From positions 19,584 to 83,583 of the forward strand of contig NZ_AKJT01000035.1 of assembly GCF_000282195.1 (NCBI RefSeq): a stretch of DNA of 64,000 nt, written 5' to 3'. The first letter of the stretch is position 1. Each line of letters begins with the position of its first letter. The DNA comes from Pseudomonas sp. GM18. GTDB taxonomy: Bacteria > Pseudomonadota > Gammaproteobacteria > Pseudomonadales > Pseudomonadaceae. A program made the translations under genes and the position numbers. Below the pieces are notes generated by a model. That model did no database searches. It was not told the origin of the DNA and worked only from the letters and a program-made list of their open reading frames with translations. This document shows, piece after piece, positions 62,678-64,000 of this stretch.

Positions 62678-63408
62678 GCTCGCCACCGTCGCCAGAGGAT
62701 CACCGGTGCCCGCAGCAACATGCCGAAGAACAGCCGGGTGTGCATGCTCGAAATCAGCACGTTGTCGTAGAACAGACGGAAATGCGAAACGCCATCCAGA
62801 GGGTAATGGACCCTGGTTTTCAGCCACTGCATCGGCTGATTTCTCCAGGCCAGGCGCACCAGGATGTCGGAGTCGAAGTCCATGCGCTTGCCGATCCTGG
62901 CCGAGTCGATCAGTGCCAGGGTTGGCGGTAATGGATAGACACGGAAACCGCACATCGAGTCGCGAATCTGCAGCGACAGGGTGTTGATCCAGACCATGAC
63001 GTGAGTCAGGTAGCGCGCGTACAAACGACCTTTTGGCACGCTGGCGTCGTATTGCGGATAGCCACAGATCACCGCCTCGGGATGGTTGCGTGAGTATTCG
63101 ATGAAGACTTTGACGTCTTGCAGGTCGTGCTGGCCGTCGGCGTCCACCTGCAAGGCATGGCTGAAGCCCAGGCGCGAAGCCTCCCGCAGGCCGGTCATCA
63201 CCGCGCCGCCCTTGCCCTGATTGACGGTGAGCCGGATCAGATAAACCCTGTCGCGCTGCGCCAGTTGGTCGAGTACCTTGGCGCAGGCGGGGCTGCTGGC
63301 ATCGTCCACCAGAATGCATGGCAGGTCACAGGCAAGCAGCGCATCGACCACGGCAGTGATTGCGGTTTCGTGGTTGTAGACCGGGATTACGGCGCAGGGG
63401 TTATGCAT
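62674..63408 (-). CDS. Family 2 glycosyltransferase of the APE operon
   Basis: A 244-residue GT2 enzyme with a DPM1/WcaA-like core: AVIPVYNHETAI, the nucleotide-sugar site ILVDDASS and the metal-binding QVDADGQHD (residues 89-95). A single short hydrophobic C-terminal stretch suggests membrane association. It could put a sugar on the lipid acceptor of the polyene. A 164-base REP-containing gap separates it from the upstream gene, the only real gap in the operon. Confidence 0.86.
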   Translation of the reverse strand: MHNPCAVIPVYNHETAITAVVDALLACDLPCILVDDASSPACAKVLDQLAQRDRVYLIRLTVNQGKGGAVMTGLREASRLGFSHALQVDADGQHDLQDVKVFIEYSRNHPEAVICGYPQYDASVPKGRLYARYLTHVMVWINTLSLQIRDSMCGFRVYPLPPTLALIDSARIGKRMDFDSDILVRLAWRNQPMQWLKTRVHYPLDGVSHFRLFYDNVLISSMHTRLFFGMLLRAPVILWRRWRA

Positions 63409-63430
63409 GTTGGCTCACTCCCTCGCCCTT

Positions 63431-63559
63431 GTAGCAGCTGGCGAAGCCTGCGTTCGGCCGCGAAGCGGTCGTAAACCGGTATGCAAGGTCTTTCAGAAAA
63501 AACGTGGTGGTCCAGATACGAGCGCTTCGCACTCGAACGCAGCCTTCGGCAGCTGCTAC
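63431..63559. repeat. REP inverted pair within the APE operon
   Basis: GTAGCAGCTGGCGAAGCCTG at the left, GCAGCCTTCGGCAGCTGCTAC region at the right, with CCGCGAAGCGGTCG and CGAGCGCTTCGCACTCG hairpins between. It fills the gap between the ligase-dehydratase and glycosyltransferase genes and may lower expression downstream. Confidence 0.88.
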
Positions 63560-63572
63560 AGGGAATCTCAAC

Positions 63573-64000
63573 TTATCCACAGTCAGCCTCCAGCAAAATC
63601 CGCCCGCTGGAGCAGGTGGCGGTTTCGTTGCGATAGGCGAAATACAATTTGCCGCGCGCCGGGTCGAAGCGCAGGTGTAACTGGATTTCATCGCCGGGAC
63701 GCACCAGTTGCTGGAATTTCAGCACTTCCATGCCGGCGAATTTTGCCGGCAAGTCCATCAATTGCTGGCCCAGGCTCAATGCCCACTCCACCTGCACCAC
63801 ACCGGGCAATACCGGCGCCCGGGGAAAGTGCCCGCTGAAGTACGCCAGGTCCGGGGGGACGGCCAGTTGCAGGCTCCACTCGCCATCGATTTCGACCTGC
63901 TCCAGCACGTGCGGCGCCTTTGGGCGGGGCGCCAGCAGCAAGGCTTCAACTTCGGCCTGGGGCAGTTTACCTTGCGCGTTCAGCGGCAGCTGCCGCAACA
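63573..64000 (-). CDS. Acyl-activating ligase fused to ApeI-type dehydratase, C-terminal end (partial)
   Basis: The frame runs past the right edge of the window. The first residues seen, LRQLPLNAQGKLPQAEVEALL, are the A10 motif of AMP-binding acyl/aryl ligases with the catalytic Lys, so an adenylation domain ends here. After a short linker a hotdog dehydratase domain follows (LAYFSGHFPRAPVLPGVVQVEWAL), with the catalytic His in GHFP as in FabA/FabZ/ApeI. The protein thus joins starter activation and dehydration. A TTG at 63998 is internal, not the start. Stop TAA at 63573. Confidence 0.82.
   Translation of the reverse strand, partial: LRQLPLNAQGKLPQAEVEALLLAPRPKAPHVLEQVEIDGEWSLQLAVPPDLAYFSGHFPRAPVLPGVVQVEWALSLGQQLMDLPAKFAGMEVLKFQQLVRPGDEIQLHLRFDPARGKLYFAYRNETATCSSGRILLEADCG

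Overview
The window comes from a Pseudomonas of the P. fluorescens complex. The gene neighbourhoods are typical of that group (tatABC-hisEI-ubiBJE, the phaC1ZC2D/phaIF polyhydroxyalkanoate locus, hslVU, pilMNOPQ-aroKB-damX-gltBD-hemE), codon use is GC-rich, and intergenic gaps are filled with Pseudomonas-style palindromic repeats. No rRNA, tRNA, CRISPR array, prophage or insertion sequence was seen. Gene identities rest on reading motifs and neighbourhoods by eye; no database search was run.

Layout. 1-2043: end of a polar amino acid ABC importer (binding protein tail, permease, ATPase). 2091-10166 (minus strand): an HBM-type chemoreceptor, rsmE, the Tat translocase, the hisE/hisI histidine enzymes and ubiB-ubiJ-ubiE for ubiquinone. 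10321-18025: the medium-chain PHA locus, with a PHA-granule-region protein, phasins phaI and phaF (plus strand), converging on phaD-phaC2-phaZ-phaC1 (minus), then a DUF971 protein. 18120-25157 (minus): hslU, hslV (good sigma-32 promoter), an FtsN-like SPOR protein, argS and priA. 25487-30674: rpmE, a secreted thermonuclease-like protein, a short malic enzyme and PBP1A. 30890-46895 (plus): the type IV pilus inner-membrane/secretin operon, aroK, aroB, a DamX-like SPOR/AAA protein, glutamate synthase and hemE. 46959-49248: a YnfM-like MFS exporter and its divergent LysR regulator.

From 49518 to the right edge (minus strand) lies one long operon whose genes mostly overlap by 1-29 bases: an aryl polyene (APE)-type pigment/lipid cluster. 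It encodes two ketosynthases, a ketoreductase, two dehydratases (one fused to the end of an acyl-activating ligase), a thioesterase, an aromatic amino acid ammonia-lyase, a glycosyltransferase, an LpxL-like acyltransferase, a methyltransferase, a flavin-dependent halogenase-like enzyme, a LolA-like carrier, an MMPL exporter, a CPA2-type membrane protein and a DUF3261 lipoprotein. Together these could make an aryl starter, extend it iteratively into a polyene, decorate it, attach it to a lipid and move it to the outer membrane. Carrier proteins and the rest of the ligase must lie beyond 64000.

The less ordinary signals are: a 265-bp element before gltB predicted to fold as a three-way junction with perfect 18-20 bp stems; a 159-bp palindrome before rpmE; four full and two collapsed copies of a ~110-bp repeat; a REP pair inserted inside the reading frame of the LolA-like gene; an intrinsic terminator embedded in a signal-peptide coding region; and the tailoring set of the APE operon (halogenase motifs, unusual ammonia-lyase selectivity residues, antiporter-like protein).
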